In this document: positions 6,987 to 16,730 of the stretch, in pieces
Layout: each line of letters opens with the position of its first letter
Numbering within the stretch: the stretch's first letter is position 1
DNA from: an uncultured Pelagibacteraceae bacterium
GTDB lineage: Bacteria; Pseudomonadota; Alphaproteobacteria; Pelagibacterales; Pelagibacteraceae
Assembly (NCBI GenBank): GCA_902599485.1
Contig: CACKFP010000001.1
Span: forward strand, 62,001-126,000
DNA length: 64,000 nucleotides
Direction of reading: 5' to 3'
Made by a program: the position numbers and the translations under genes
The notes under the pieces: model-generated
Databases searched by the model: none
The model's input: the letters and a program-made list of their open reading frames with translations, nothing else
Told to the model about the DNA's origin: nothing

Positions 6987-9466
6987 TATTTTAAATTAAG
7001 CTGGTTTAATACACTAAATGGGTTATTAGAATGGTCTTTTTTGTCTTTATTTTTGGAAATTTTCTTTTTTATAGGTAAATATTTTATATAAAATTCCTTA
7101 TCTTTTTCAAAGATTTTATAATCCATTTTTTTTAATAATTTTTTAAAATTTTCTTTAGAGCAGCCTAGAAGATTTAACATTTCAGGAATTACTTTTATTT
7201 CTTCTTTAGTATCTTTTTTAGAATTAAATATTAATAAAAATAATCTTTCGAGAATATCTATTCTTACATATACATCATCAAACTTTTCAAAACCACATAG
7301 TAACATAAAATCTTTATTTGCTGATTTTATGTTATTCAAAAAATTTAATCCAAAAGTTGGTGGCAACGCATCCAAATATTTATTATTATAACTTTTCCAT
7401 AATAATATTCTCAAAGAAACTGCACTAGGTTTAAATAATTTGAATAAAAAAACATGGTATCTTCCAAATTTTACACCTAGTTTTCTTAGTTTCTTTCTTT
7501 CATCTTGATTGATTTTTTTTAAGTAATCAGAGATGTTTGATCTTTTTATCACTCCATTATTTTCATAAAGCCTGTAAGCTAAAGCTCTAAGCTCGGGATT
7601 ATCTTCTTTTATGTTCTTTAATTCAATCAAGCTGCCAAGTTCAGTTTTGATTTTTTTAATTATCCATTTATTTAGATAATTATTTAAATTTTTTGTTTCA
7701 TTATTCTCAATCATTTCATCAATAATTAAATCAATTTTTGGATTAAGATAATCAGATCCAGCTACTATTTTTGCTATAGGATCATTTTTCCAATAAATTT
7801 TAAAATCACCCTTTAATTCTATAAGTCCAGTATCAATTATTTGTTGTATTCGATTAATTATTTCAGGACCTACATTTTGTCTTGCAGCTTTTTTCAAGGA
7901 TTTAATATCTGCATCCAAAGCACCAGCTTTTAAATCTAATTGAAGTTTTAAACCTTTTAAAATTCCTATGTATTGACCGTTAATTAGTACTTTTTTTTCT
8001 TCAACAATTTCGGTTTTAAATTCAATATCCTGTTTTAATCCTTTTGCTAAAACGCTTGCTCTTTTATCAATAAATGTTTTAGTTAGTTCATCATGAAGTC
8101 TATCTGATAATTTGTCTTCTAAGTTTTTGGTTCTTTCAATCCAGTAATCCTGATTTTCAACCCAGTTAGATTTGTTCGCAACATATGACCAGGTTCTAAC
8201 ATTAGATATTCTGTTTGAAATCGAGTCTACATTTCCATCAAGTTTATCAAGCATAGAAAGCTGTTTTTTCATATAATGGTTTGGTATTTTCTTTTCTTTG
8301 CCTGTCAAAAAGTTAAATACTTTGCTAACAACTTCTAAATGATGACCATAAGTTTTTTTTACAAAATCAGGTATTTGACAGCATTCCCAAAGAATCTTTA
8401 AGATATTGGAATTGTTTTCTATTTTACTGTTATTTTCTTTTAAAAAATATTTTAAAACTTTCTCATCTTCACATTCTCCAACTTTTCTCAACCAATCTTT
8501 ATTAGGTTTTTCATCTAATGAATTCAAAAGATTTTCTTTGTTGTAAAATTTGAGATTAGAATTTCTCCAGAATATATATTGTATTTCTGGAAAATTGTGA
8601 TTTTCTAAAAATTCAATTTCTTCGGCATTAATTTCATCACACTCTCCAGTAATGCCAAAACTACCATCATTTAAATATCGACCGGCTCTACCTGAAATTT
8701 GTCCTATTTCAGAAATTTTAAGCCTTCTTATTTTTTTTCCGTCAAATTTTTTTATATTTGAAAAATAAACATGATCTAAATCCATATTTATTCCCATTCC
8801 AATAGCATCTGTAGCAACAAGATAATCCACATCTCCTGATTGATATAAACTAACTTGAGCGTTTCTAGTTTTGGGGCTCAAAGATCCCATAACAATGGCA
8901 GCACCCCCTTTCTGTCTTCTAATAAGTTCCGCAATTGCATAAACTTCTTCTGTTGAAAAAGCGATTACTGCACTCTTTCTCTCAATTCTCGAAATTTTTT
9001 TATGCCCTCCAAATGAAAGTTTTGACAATCTTTGTTTATTTATAAATTCAACATCATCTCCAAGCTTTTGAATAATACTTTTGATAGTGTTTGAACCCAT
9101 TAACATAGTTAATTTTTCACCCCTAAGATTTAATAATCTATCCGTAAAAATATGACCTCTCTCGTGATCTGAACACATTTGAATTTCATCAATACCGACA
9201 AAATCTAAAACTTTATCTACAGGCATTGACTCTACAGTGCACAAAAAATATTTAGCATTTATTGGGATAATTTTTTCTTCTCCAGTGATTAGAGCAACTT
9301 TTGAAATATCTACTTTTTGTATTATTTTGTCGTAAACTTCCCTTGCAAGAAGTCTTAGTGGAAATCCTATCATTCCTGTGTCGAATGAAAGCATAGTTTC
9401 TATAGCTAAAAAAGTTTTACCAGTATTTGTAGGTCCAAGGACTGCTGTGATCTTATTTTTTGACAT
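6986..9466 (-). CDS. SUV3-like RNA/DNA helicase
   Basis: This is an 826-residue superfamily 2 helicase. Walker A is GPTNTGKT (11-18), the DExH-type box is DEIQ (93-96), and motif VI-like residues are in QISGRAGRY. The layout matches the mitochondrial SUV3/bacterial MgpS-type family, with a C-terminal region of about 500 residues holding SUV3-type helices and a Lys-rich tail. SUV3 unwinds structured RNA for the degradosome; an RNA-turnover role is inferred by family. It heads the operon helicase-terB-fdxA-carD and is divergent from acetoacetyl-CoA synthetase. Confidence 0.85.
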   Translation of the reverse strand: MSKNKITAVLGPTNTGKTFLAIETMLSFDTGMIGFPLRLLAREVYDKIIQKVDISKVALITGEEKIIPINAKYFLCTVESMPVDKVLDFVGIDEIQMCSDHERGHIFTDRLLNLRGEKLTMLMGSNTIKSIIQKLGDDVEFINKQRLSKLSFGGHKKISRIERKSAVIAFSTEEVYAIAELIRRQKGGAAIVMGSLSPKTRNAQVSLYQSGDVDYLVATDAIGMGINMDLDHVYFSNIKKFDGKKIRRLKISEIGQISGRAGRYLNDGSFGITGECDEINAEEIEFLENHNFPEIQYIFWRNSNLKFYNKENLLNSLDEKPNKDWLRKVGECEDEKVLKYFLKENNSKIENNSNILKILWECCQIPDFVKKTYGHHLEVVSKVFNFLTGKEKKIPNHYMKKQLSMLDKLDGNVDSISNRISNVRTWSYVANKSNWVENQDYWIERTKNLEDKLSDRLHDELTKTFIDKRASVLAKGLKQDIEFKTEIVEEKKVLINGQYIGILKGLKLQLDLKAGALDADIKSLKKAARQNVGPEIINRIQQIIDTGLIELKGDFKIYWKNDPIAKIVAGSDYLNPKIDLIIDEMIENNETKNLNNYLNKWIIKKIKTELGSLIELKNIKEDNPELRALAYRLYENNGVIKRSNISDYLKKINQDERKKLRKLGVKFGRYHVFLFKLFKPSAVSLRILLWKSYNNKYLDALPPTFGLNFLNNIKSANKDFMLLCGFEKFDDVYVRIDILERLFLLIFNSKKDTKEEIKVIPEMLNLLGCSKENFKKLLKKMDYKIFEKDKEFYIKYLPIKKKISKNKDKKDHSNNPFSVLNQLNLK

Positions 9467-9498
9467 ATCAACTTTTAGTATGATCTTTTTTTGGCCTA

Positions 9499-9544
9499 CT
9501 ATATTTTGTTACTCAAAAAGAACAAAAATAGACTAAAACTAGTC
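9499..9544. promoter_or_regulatory. paired inverted repeats in a divergent intergenic region
   Basis: The 162-nt region between the helicase and acetoacetyl-CoA synthetase holds two adjacent hairpins. CTATATTTTGTT (9499-9510) pairs with AACAAAAATAG (9521-9531) with one bulged A. GACTA (9531-9535) pairs with TAGTC (9540-9544). It could be an operator for one of the divergent genes. The rest of the gap shows no clear promoter. Confidence 0.3.
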
Positions 9545-9628
9545 CGAATCAGATAGGAAAAAGTTCTCATTTTCAATTTTTATCATCTAAGGTTAGCATA
9601 AATTTTACAATATAAATATAAATTTTTA

Positions 9629-11584
9629 ATGCCTAAAAAACTTTGGGAACCGTCAAGAGAACTTATAAAGAATTCTAATTTATTTCAATACGAGAAGTTT
9701 GTTTCAAAGAATTATAAATACAATTTTTCTGGAAAATATAAAAAGTTACTAAACTGGAGTATAAAAAATCCAAAAGATTTTTGGAATTCTATTTGGAACT
9801 ATTTTGAAATAATTGGAGCAAAAACTGATAAATTTAAACTAACAAAGGACCTTATTAATAGTAAGTTTTTTGTTAATTCAAAATTAAATTTTGCAGAAAA
9901 TCTTTTAGCTAAAAATTCCAACCAAAAAGCTATCACATTTGTTAGTGAAAATGGTTACAGAGAGCAAAAATCCTGGAAAGAACTTAATATAGATGTAAAA
10001 AAAATAATTACATTTTACAAAAAAATAAATATTTCTGAAAAGGATAGGATAGCAGCATATACTCCAAATCAGATAGAAACAGTTGAGTGTTTTTTAGGTG
10101 CTAGCGCTATAGGATCAATCTGGAGCTCGTGCTCACCTGATTTTGGTGTACCTGGTGTTATCGAACGTTTTTCCCAAATTAAACCTAAATTACTAGTTAT
10201 TACTGATAAATATTATTATAACGGAAAGGAAATAAATATTATTGAGAGATTGCCTAAAATATTAAAAAAAATAAAAAGTATAAAATCAGTATTAATTTTA
10301 AATTACCCTGGAAAAAAACTAAGAAAATTTAACAAAATTAAAAATATAAAAATTTATAATTTCACTGAGATTAAAAAACTTGAAATAAGCAGAAATAAAT
10401 TAAAAAAATTTGATTTTGACCACGAATTAGCAATTTTATACTCAAGTGGCACTACAGGTAAGCCAAAATGTATTTGCCATAGATCTGGTGGTGTTTTATT
10501 GCAACATTTGAAAGAGCATCAATTACATTGCAATATAAAACCAAATGATAATGTATTTTATTTTACAACTTGTGGATGGATGATGTGGAATTGGCTTGTT
10601 ACAGCCCTAGCATCTAAAGCATCAATATTGCTATTTGATGGTTTTCCTATGCATAAATCTCCAGAGTTATTGTTAAAAATTGCAAATAAGGAGAAAGTTA
10701 CTCTATTTGGTATAAGTGCGAAATATATTGATCAACTTATTAAACAGAATGTTAAGGTAAAAGAAAAAATAAAACTCAAGTATTTAAAAACGATTTGTTC
10801 TACAGGATCTCCTCTCTCTAAAGATGGTTTTGAATTTATTTACAGAAATATAAAAAAAAATGTTCATTTAGCATCTATTTCTGGAGGAACAGATATTGTC
10901 TCCTGTTTTGTAAATGGAAACATTTATTCATCTGTTAACATTGGCGAAATACAAAACAATGGTCTTGGCATGGATACAGCAGTGTTTTCTGAAAAAGGTA
11001 AATCAATTTTAAATAAAAAAGGAGAATTAGTTTGCAGAAACCCGTTTCCATCAATGCCTTTAAAATTTTGGAATGATCCTGGAAAAGTTAAATATAAAAA
11101 AGCTTATTTTTCAAAATTTAAAAATATTTGGCATCATGGAGATTATGCTGAGAGAAAGAATAATGGGTCTTATATTATTTATGGAAGATCTGATGCAACA
11201 TTAAACCCAGGCGGTGTTAGACTTGGCACAGCTGAAATTTATTCTGTTGTAGAAAAATTTAAAGAAGTAAAAGAGTCTATCGTAGTAGGTCAATCTTGGG
11301 ATAATGATGTAAGAGTAATACTTTTTGTAATATTATCAAAAAATAATAGATTAGATGAAAAATTAATTTCGAAATTAAAAACAACAATTAGATATGAGGC
11401 TTCTCCAAGACATGTACCTGCTAAAATAATTGCGGTAAATGATATTCCCAGAACTAAGAATGGTAAAATTGTAGAGGTAGCTGTTAAAAATATAATAGAT
11501 GGCAACAAAATAAATAATATTGAAGCGTTATCCAATCCATCTGCTTTAAATGAATATAAAAATCTTATTGAATTAAAATCGTAA
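9629..11584 (+). CDS. acetoacetyl-CoA synthetase
   Basis: The 651-residue adenylate-forming enzyme has the length and motifs of acetoacetate-CoA ligase. The N-terminal LWEPSRELIKNSNLFQYEKF segment is typical of this family. The AMP motif is LYSSGTTGKPKCICHRSGG, followed by LLQHLKEH and TTCGWMMWNWLV, both AACS hallmarks. The hinge and acyl-lysine regions are GRSDATLNPGGVRLG and PRTKNGKIVEV. It activates acetoacetate to acetoacetyl-CoA in the cytosol, feeding carbon to central metabolism. Its stop and the start of the aminotransferase overlap by 1 nt, so the two form an operon. Confidence 0.9.
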   Translation: MPKKLWEPSRELIKNSNLFQYEKFVSKNYKYNFSGKYKKLLNWSIKNPKDFWNSIWNYFEIIGAKTDKFKLTKDLINSKFFVNSKLNFAENLLAKNSNQKAITFVSENGYREQKSWKELNIDVKKIITFYKKINISEKDRIAAYTPNQIETVECFLGASAIGSIWSSCSPDFGVPGVIERFSQIKPKLLVITDKYYYNGKEINIIERLPKILKKIKSIKSVLILNYPGKKLRKFNKIKNIKIYNFTEIKKLEISRNKLKKFDFDHELAILYSSGTTGKPKCICHRSGGVLLQHLKEHQLHCNIKPNDNVFYFTTCGWMMWNWLVTALASKASILLFDGFPMHKSPELLLKIANKEKVTLFGISAKYIDQLIKQNVKVKEKIKLKYLKTICSTGSPLSKDGFEFIYRNIKKNVHLASISGGTDIVSCFVNGNIYSSVNIGEIQNNGLGMDTAVFSEKGKSILNKKGELVCRNPFPSMPLKFWNDPGKVKYKKAYFSKFKNIWHHGDYAERKNNGSYIIYGRSDATLNPGGVRLGTAEIYSVVEKFKEVKESIVVGQSWDNDVRVILFVILSKNNRLDEKLISKLKTTIRYEASPRHVPAKIIAVNDIPRTKNGKIVEVAVKNIIDGNKINNIEALSNPSALNEYKNLIELKS

Positions 11585-12807
11585 TGATCAAAGATACAAT
11601 CAAAAACTTAAGTTTATCAGCAACACTAAAAATAAATGAAAAATCAAAAGTTATTGAAATTGAAGGAAAAAATATTATTAAGTTTGGATTTGGACAATCA
11701 CCATTTCCAGTTCCAATTACTATTGTTGAAGAATTAAAAAAAAATGCACATCAAAAAAGTTATTTACCTATCCAAGGATTAGATAAATTAAGAGGTTCAA
11801 TCGCAAAATATGAGTCAAAAAAGAAAAATTATAATTTTGACTCAGATCAAGTCATAATAGGTCCTGGTACCAAAGAGCTTATGTTCTTGATGCATTTAGC
11901 ATTTGAAGGCGAAGTTTTATTGCCAGCTCCAAGTTGGGTATCTTATAAGCCACAATCAATAATAGCTAAAAATAACTATAATTGGATACAAACATCTGCA
12001 GAAAATAATTGGTTTCCTAAAGCTCAAGAAATAGAAAAAATTATTTTGAAAAAACCAGATAAAAAATATCTTTTATTTCTTAATTCTCCAAATAATCCAT
12101 CAGGACAAGTATGTGAAAATAAAAAAGAAATTTCTTTAATAATAAAAAAATATAATATTTTAGTTTTATCAGATGAAATTTATTCTGAATTAACATTTGA
12201 TGAAAATTATATTTCTATTTTCGAACACTGCCCTGATAATGTCGTAATAAGTAACGGACTTAGTAAATGGTGTGGCGCTGGAGGATGGAGACTTGGGTAC
12301 TTTATAATACCAAAGAAAAAAATTGAATTACTTAAATCTATGAAAGTTTTAGCAAGTGAAACATTTTCCGCCGTAAGTTCACCAATACAGTTTGCTGCAA
12401 TATCTGCTTTTAATGCTAACCATGATGAATATATCTTAAAATCAAAAAAAATTCTTAAAGCTGTTGGAGAATACGTATATAGAAATTTAAAATCTAATAA
12501 TATTATTATGAACAAACCCATGGGTGGCTTTTATTTGATGCCTGAATTTTTGAACAAGAAATTTAATAATTCTTCAATTATGTGTGATGAAATTTTAACT
12601 AATTTAAATATTGCTTTACTTCCAGGAAGTGACTTTGGATTTGATGAAAAAAGGATGATTGTTCGTCTAAGTTTTACAGATTTTGATGGCGGTATATTTA
12701 TGAAAAATATCAATGAAAAAACTGATATTAATGATGAGTTAATAAAGTTGTACGCCCCTAGGGTTGTAGAAGGAGTAAATAAATTAAAATCTTGGGTTGA
12801 AAAATAA
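11584..12807 (+). CDS. class I/II pyridoxal-phosphate aminotransferase
   Basis: This 407-residue fold-type I aminotransferase has LNSPNNPSG (cofactor and substrate site), SDEIYSEL and the PLP-lysine segment SNGLSKWCGAGGWRLGYF (Lys near residue 230), then a C-terminal MIVRLSF Arg for the substrate carboxylate. Family members use aspartate, aromatic amino acids or alanine; the substrate is not clear. Translation is probably coupled to acetoacetyl-CoA synthetase (1-nt overlap). The pairing suggests catabolism of an amino acid with an acetoacetate-type product, but that is a guess. Confidence 0.85.
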   Translation: MIKDTIKNLSLSATLKINEKSKVIEIEGKNIIKFGFGQSPFPVPITIVEELKKNAHQKSYLPIQGLDKLRGSIAKYESKKKNYNFDSDQVIIGPGTKELMFLMHLAFEGEVLLPAPSWVSYKPQSIIAKNNYNWIQTSAENNWFPKAQEIEKIILKKPDKKYLLFLNSPNNPSGQVCENKKEISLIIKKYNILVLSDEIYSELTFDENYISIFEHCPDNVVISNGLSKWCGAGGWRLGYFIIPKKKIELLKSMKVLASETFSAVSSPIQFAAISAFNANHDEYILKSKKILKAVGEYVYRNLKSNNIIMNKPMGGFYLMPEFLNKKFNNSSIMCDEILTNLNIALLPGSDFGFDEKRMIVRLSFTDFDGGIFMKNINEKTDINDELIKLYAPRVVEGVNKLKSWVEK

Positions 12808-12845
12808 TAATCAGTTAAAAAATTCCTTAATTAACAATACTTATA

Positions 12846-12886
12846 CTAACTGAATTTACTAGACACTCGTAGTAATAAATAGTTAG
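12846..12886 (+). promoter_or_regulatory. two-tier hairpin in the leader of the TAXI binding-protein gene
   Basis: CTAACT (12846-12851) pairs with AGTTAG (12881-12886). Inside it, TTACTA (12856-12861) pairs with TAGTAA (12870-12875) around an 8-nt loop. The structure lies 29 nt before the start at 12916, which has a GAGAGG Shine-Dalgarno. It could be a leader structure, an operator, or a weak terminator for the upstream gene (a short T-run follows at 12892). Confidence 0.4.
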
Positions 12887-12915
12887 ATTCGTTTTTAAAA
12901 CTTTAGAGAGGGTAT

Positions 12916-13923
12916 ATGAAAAAAATATTATCAACAATATCAAGCTCTCTGATTATTTTTGCCGCTATATTTTCATTCGGATCAATAGCAAAATCAGCAG
13001 AGTTTTTTACAATAGGCACAGGAGGACCTACTGGAGTTTATTTTCAGACAGGAAATGCTATTTGTAAAATGTTACACAAATCAGCAATTAGTGCTGAACA
13101 TGGTAGAAAAAAAGGTATGAAAGATAAAGCTTACAGATGTACCGCTCCTTCAACTGGAGGCTCAAATTATAACATCGGACAAATAAAAGATGGCGAGTTT
13201 CAATTTGGTGTAGCACAATCTGACTGGCAATATCATGCTTACAATGGATCAAGCAAATGGGAAGGGAAACAATTCAAAAATTTAAGAGCTGTTTTCTCAG
13301 TACATAATGAGCCATTTCAAATCTGGGCTAGAAAAAAAGCAAAAGTCAAAGATTTTATGGGTCTCAAAGGAAAAGTAGTAAACATTGGAAATCCAGGTTC
13401 TGGTCAAAGAGGAACTATGGAAGAATTAATGAAAGCTATGGGAGTTGACAACAGCTTCTTTAAATCAGTTACTGAGCTAACGTCTTCAGAGCAAGTAAAA
13501 GCTCTATGCGATGGTAAAATTGATGCGTTTGGATATTCAGTAGGTTTTCCAAATGGGGCAATGGAACAAGCGGCAACATGTGCAGCTAAAGCAATGCCAA
13601 TCAATTTAACAGGAGATGTAATTGATGGAATTATTAGTGGAGCTGATTATTATGCATCTGCAACAATTCCAAAAGGTACTTATACTAAACAGAAAAAAGA
13701 TGTAACTACATTTGGTGTTAAAGCTACTGTAGTAACAAGTGTAGATGTATCTGAAGATTTAGTTTATCAAGTTACAAAAGCTGTTTTTGAAAATTTTGAT
13801 GATTTTAGAAAACAACATCCAGCTTTTGCTCCTTTAGAGAAAAAAAATATGATAGCTGATGGTTTATCAGCACCACTTCATCCTGGAGCTGTTAAATACT
13901 ACAAAGAAGCTGGTTTAATGTAA
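12916..13923 (+). CDS. TAXI-family TRAP transporter solute-binding protein
   Basis: The 335-residue secreted protein has a Sec signal peptide (MKKILSTISSSLIIFAAIFSF, with cleavage likely after SIAKSAE, near residue 28). TAXI-family features follow: FFTIGTGGPTGVYFQTGNAI, APSTGGS and FQFGVAQSDWQ. It binds an organic acid or similar solute in the periplasm and delivers it to the fused permease encoded downstream. The terminator between them fits much higher expression of the binding protein. TAXI proteins often bind glutamate, glutamine or other organic anions, but the ligand cannot be read here. Confidence 0.93.
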   Translation: MKKILSTISSSLIIFAAIFSFGSIAKSAEFFTIGTGGPTGVYFQTGNAICKMLHKSAISAEHGRKKGMKDKAYRCTAPSTGGSNYNIGQIKDGEFQFGVAQSDWQYHAYNGSSKWEGKQFKNLRAVFSVHNEPFQIWARKKAKVKDFMGLKGKVVNIGNPGSGQRGTMEELMKAMGVDNSFFKSVTELTSSEQVKALCDGKIDAFGYSVGFPNGAMEQAATCAAKAMPINLTGDVIDGIISGADYYASATIPKGTYTKQKKDVTTFGVKATVVTSVDVSEDLVYQVTKAVFENFDDFRKQHPAFAPLEKKNMIADGLSAPLHPGAVKYYKEAGLM

Positions 13924-13946
13924 TTAAATCTATATAAAAAAAATTG

Positions 13947-13978
13947 AGGCCCAATATATCTATTGGGCCTTTTTTTTT
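13947..13978 (+). terminator. rho-independent terminator between binding protein and permease
   Basis: AGGCCCAATA (13947-13956) and TATTGGGCCT (13961-13970) form a perfect 10-bp stem with a 4-nt TATC loop, followed by about nine T residues. It lies in the 69-nt gap, so the permease gets read-through or another promoter. Confidence 0.93.
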
Positions 13979-13992
13979 ATATATTAAGCTGA

Positions 13993-16314
13993 ATGTCAGC
14001 AGACATAGAAAAAAAAATTGAAAATAAGATTAAAGAAGATCTTTCTCCTACAAGAAACCTATCAGGATTTCATTTAAAGTTAGTTGCAGTTATTGCAATA
14101 ACCTGGTCTTTATTTCAGCTTTGGTATGCTTCTCCATTTCCATTTTGGCTTAATTTTGGAATGTTTAAAGGTTTACCTGCTAGAGCAATCCATCTTGGTT
14201 TTGCACTTTTGTTAGCTTTTTTAATATTTCCATATGTACGGGGTAAAAAAGTAAATTTTATAGATATATTAATTGCGATAACAGGTGCGGTTTGTTGTTT
14301 ATATATTTATTTTTTTTATGATCAATTAGTAGATAGGGGTGGAATATTACTTAAAATAAATCTTTCCAATAATTTTACTATTCCAATTGAGTTAATACTC
14401 GGAATAATTGGAATATTAATTCTTCTTGAAGCCACACGTAGAGTAATAGGCATTCCATTAGTCGTTATTGCGGTTTGTTTTTTGTTATTTTCTTATTTTG
14501 GTCAATATGCACCAGATATAATTTCACATGGTGGGTTATCATTAAAACGTCTAGTTGGTTTTCAATGGTTTGATCAAGAAGCAATTTTTGGAATCCCAAT
14601 AGGTGTTTCTGTTGATTTCATTTTTCTCTTTGTACTTTTTGGAGCACTTTTAGAAACTGCTGGAGGAGGCAAATATTTTTTAGATTTAGCTTTTGCAATG
14701 GTTGGAAAAATGCGAGGTGGTCCTGCTAAAGCAGCTATTCTTGGATCTGGTATGACAGGATTAATCTCAGGATCATCAATTGCTAATACAGTTACAACTG
14801 GAACATTTACAATTCCAATTATGAAAAAGACAGGTTTTTCAAAAGAAAAAGCAGGTGCAATCGAAGTATCTTCATCAGTTAATGGTCAAATAATGCCTCC
14901 AGTTATGGGAGCAGCAGCTTTTGTGATGGCAAGTTTTATTGGAGTTACATATTTTGAAGTTGTCAAACATGCTTTTTTACCAGCTATAATTTCTTATATT
15001 GCACTATTTTATATATCTCACCTTGAAGCGCTTAAATTAAATTTAAAAGGTATGGATGAAAACGATATCCCAAAATTAAAAAAAACATTTTTTGAAGGAA
15101 TACATTTTTTAGTTCCAATATTCGTTCTCATATATCTACTGGTTTATATGAGGCTTACAGCTTCTTACTCTATTTTTTTTGCAACAATAACATTAATTAT
15201 AGTCAATCTTTTAAATAAAATTTTTAAAGAAAAGAACTTTAAGAATGCTTTAATATATTGGTATAACCAAACTGTTGTTGGTTTCGAAAAGGGCGCCTTG
15301 AATATGGTTAGTGTCGGAATAGCAATTGCAACAGCAGGTATTATAGTTGGTGCAGTCGGATCTACAGGTTTGAGCACTAATTTAATAATTGTAATCGAGT
15401 CGATTGCAAAAGATAATGTTATTATTCTTTTATTTTTGACTATTATTTTGTGTTTATTGCTGGGTATGGGTTTACCAACCACGGCAAACTATGTTGTTGT
15501 AGCGTCTCTAATGGCAACTGTTCTTGTTGATGTTGGAAATGCATCAGGATTTATTTTTCCTTTAATTGCGGTTCATTTATTCGTATTCTATTTTGGTCTA
15601 ATGGCAGACGTAACACCTCCAGTTGGCTTAGCATCTTACGCAGCAGCTGCTATTTCTGGTGGAGACCCATTAAGAACAGGAGCCCAGGCATTTTGGTATA
15701 GTCTCAGAACAGGAATACTTCCTATTGTATTCTTATTTAACAGCGAGTTATTATTAATTGGTATTGAAAGTATATGGCATGGCTTAATGGTCATAGCAAC
15801 CTCATTGATTGGGATTTTAGTATTTACTTCTGCTACTCAGGGATGGTTTATAAATAAACTGAGATGGTATGAGATTATTATTTTTTTAATAATATCAATA
15901 TCATTATTATCTCCAGAATTTATTCTAAATAAATTTTACCCAAAATATAACTATTTAAGTATTGAAGAAATAAACAAAAAACAGTTTGATTATAATCAAG
16001 AGATAAGAATTAAAATTACTAGGCTTACAGAGTATGGCGAAAGATATAAATTATTTGTAATTGAAAAAAATAGTTTTGATGAAAATTTCAGTTTAGATGA
16101 TTATGGAATGAGCTTAGTTGTAGAAGATAATAAAACCATAATTGATACTTTAAAATGGAATGGAATTGCAAAAAAATCTGGTTTAGATATGGGAGATATT
16201 ATTAATGAATTTAAAATTGAAAATCAGAATAGACCAAAAAAAGAAATAATTTATCCTATCGCTCTTATTCTTTTGTCAATCTTTGGTTATTTAAATATAA
16301 GAAGAAGAATTTAG
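13993..16314 (+). CDS. TAXI-type TRAP transporter, fused small and large permease subunits
   Basis: The 773-residue membrane protein fuses the DctQ-like four-helix part (first ~200 residues) to the DctM-like part with 10-12 helices. Conserved segments include GMTGLISGSSIANTVTTGTF, MGLPTTANYVV and MADVTPPVGLASYAAAAI. After about residue 620 there is a further pair of helices and a soluble C-terminal domain with a PDZ-like WNGIAKKSGLDMGDII segment, matching the DUF3394 tail of fused TAXI permeases. It catalyses Na+- or H+-coupled uptake with the binding protein upstream. The stop overlaps the thioesterase stop by 4 nt. Confidence 0.92.
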   Translation: MSADIEKKIENKIKEDLSPTRNLSGFHLKLVAVIAITWSLFQLWYASPFPFWLNFGMFKGLPARAIHLGFALLLAFLIFPYVRGKKVNFIDILIAITGAVCCLYIYFFYDQLVDRGGILLKINLSNNFTIPIELILGIIGILILLEATRRVIGIPLVVIAVCFLLFSYFGQYAPDIISHGGLSLKRLVGFQWFDQEAIFGIPIGVSVDFIFLFVLFGALLETAGGGKYFLDLAFAMVGKMRGGPAKAAILGSGMTGLISGSSIANTVTTGTFTIPIMKKTGFSKEKAGAIEVSSSVNGQIMPPVMGAAAFVMASFIGVTYFEVVKHAFLPAIISYIALFYISHLEALKLNLKGMDENDIPKLKKTFFEGIHFLVPIFVLIYLLVYMRLTASYSIFFATITLIIVNLLNKIFKEKNFKNALIYWYNQTVVGFEKGALNMVSVGIAIATAGIIVGAVGSTGLSTNLIIVIESIAKDNVIILLFLTIILCLLLGMGLPTTANYVVVASLMATVLVDVGNASGFIFPLIAVHLFVFYFGLMADVTPPVGLASYAAAAISGGDPLRTGAQAFWYSLRTGILPIVFLFNSELLLIGIESIWHGLMVIATSLIGILVFTSATQGWFINKLRWYEIIIFLIISISLLSPEFILNKFYPKYNYLSIEEINKKQFDYNQEIRIKITRLTEYGERYKLFVIEKNSFDENFSLDDYGMSLVVEDNKTIIDTLKWNGIAKKSGLDMGDIINEFKIENQNRPKKEIIYPIALILLSIFGYLNIRRRI

Positions 16315-16730
16315 CTTAGACCTGCATGGGGTAACCTACGTTGAAGTATTTTCCAAATACCTGTAGCAGATGCAATTATTTTACCTTTACATTCTAAATA
16401 GCACTCTAAAAAAACCATGCTTTTTGTTTTTTTTTTAATTTTTACATATCCAAAAATTTCATCACCAATAGTTGAAGGTCCGATAAAGTTAATATTAAGT
16501 GTTATAGTTACGCAAGGCTGATTACCCGAAATTCTATGGGCTCCAGATCCACACCCGGTATCTATAATCGATGCTATATACCCACCATGAGTTATGCCAG
16601 CTCTGTTAAGATGGTTTTTTTTTATTTTAGTTTTAAATTCATATTTAGTTTTTGAGATATCTCTTAGTAGCAAACCACCATTGTGTCTCATGAAACCTTT
16701 TTTAACACTAATTTGTTTAAATTTTTTCAT
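16311..16730 (-). CDS. PaaI-type hotdog acyl-CoA thioesterase
   Basis: This 139-residue protein is of hotdog-thioesterase size. LNRAGITHGGYIASIIDTGCG carries the HGG-x6-D segment typical of the PaaI/YbgC-like fold, and a TITLNINFIGP strand follows. Such enzymes hydrolyse aromatic or short to medium acyl-CoA. The start codon overlaps the stop of a 27-residue ORF by one base (TAATG), which suggests translational coupling. The gene lies downstream of tRNA-Arg and is convergent with the TRAP permease. Confidence 0.82.
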   Translation of the reverse strand: MKKFKQISVKKGFMRHNGGLLLRDISKTKYEFKTKIKKNHLNRAGITHGGYIASIIDTGCGSGAHRISGNQPCVTITLNINFIGPSTIGDEIFGYVKIKKKTKSMVFLECYLECKGKIIASATGIWKILQRRLPHAGLS

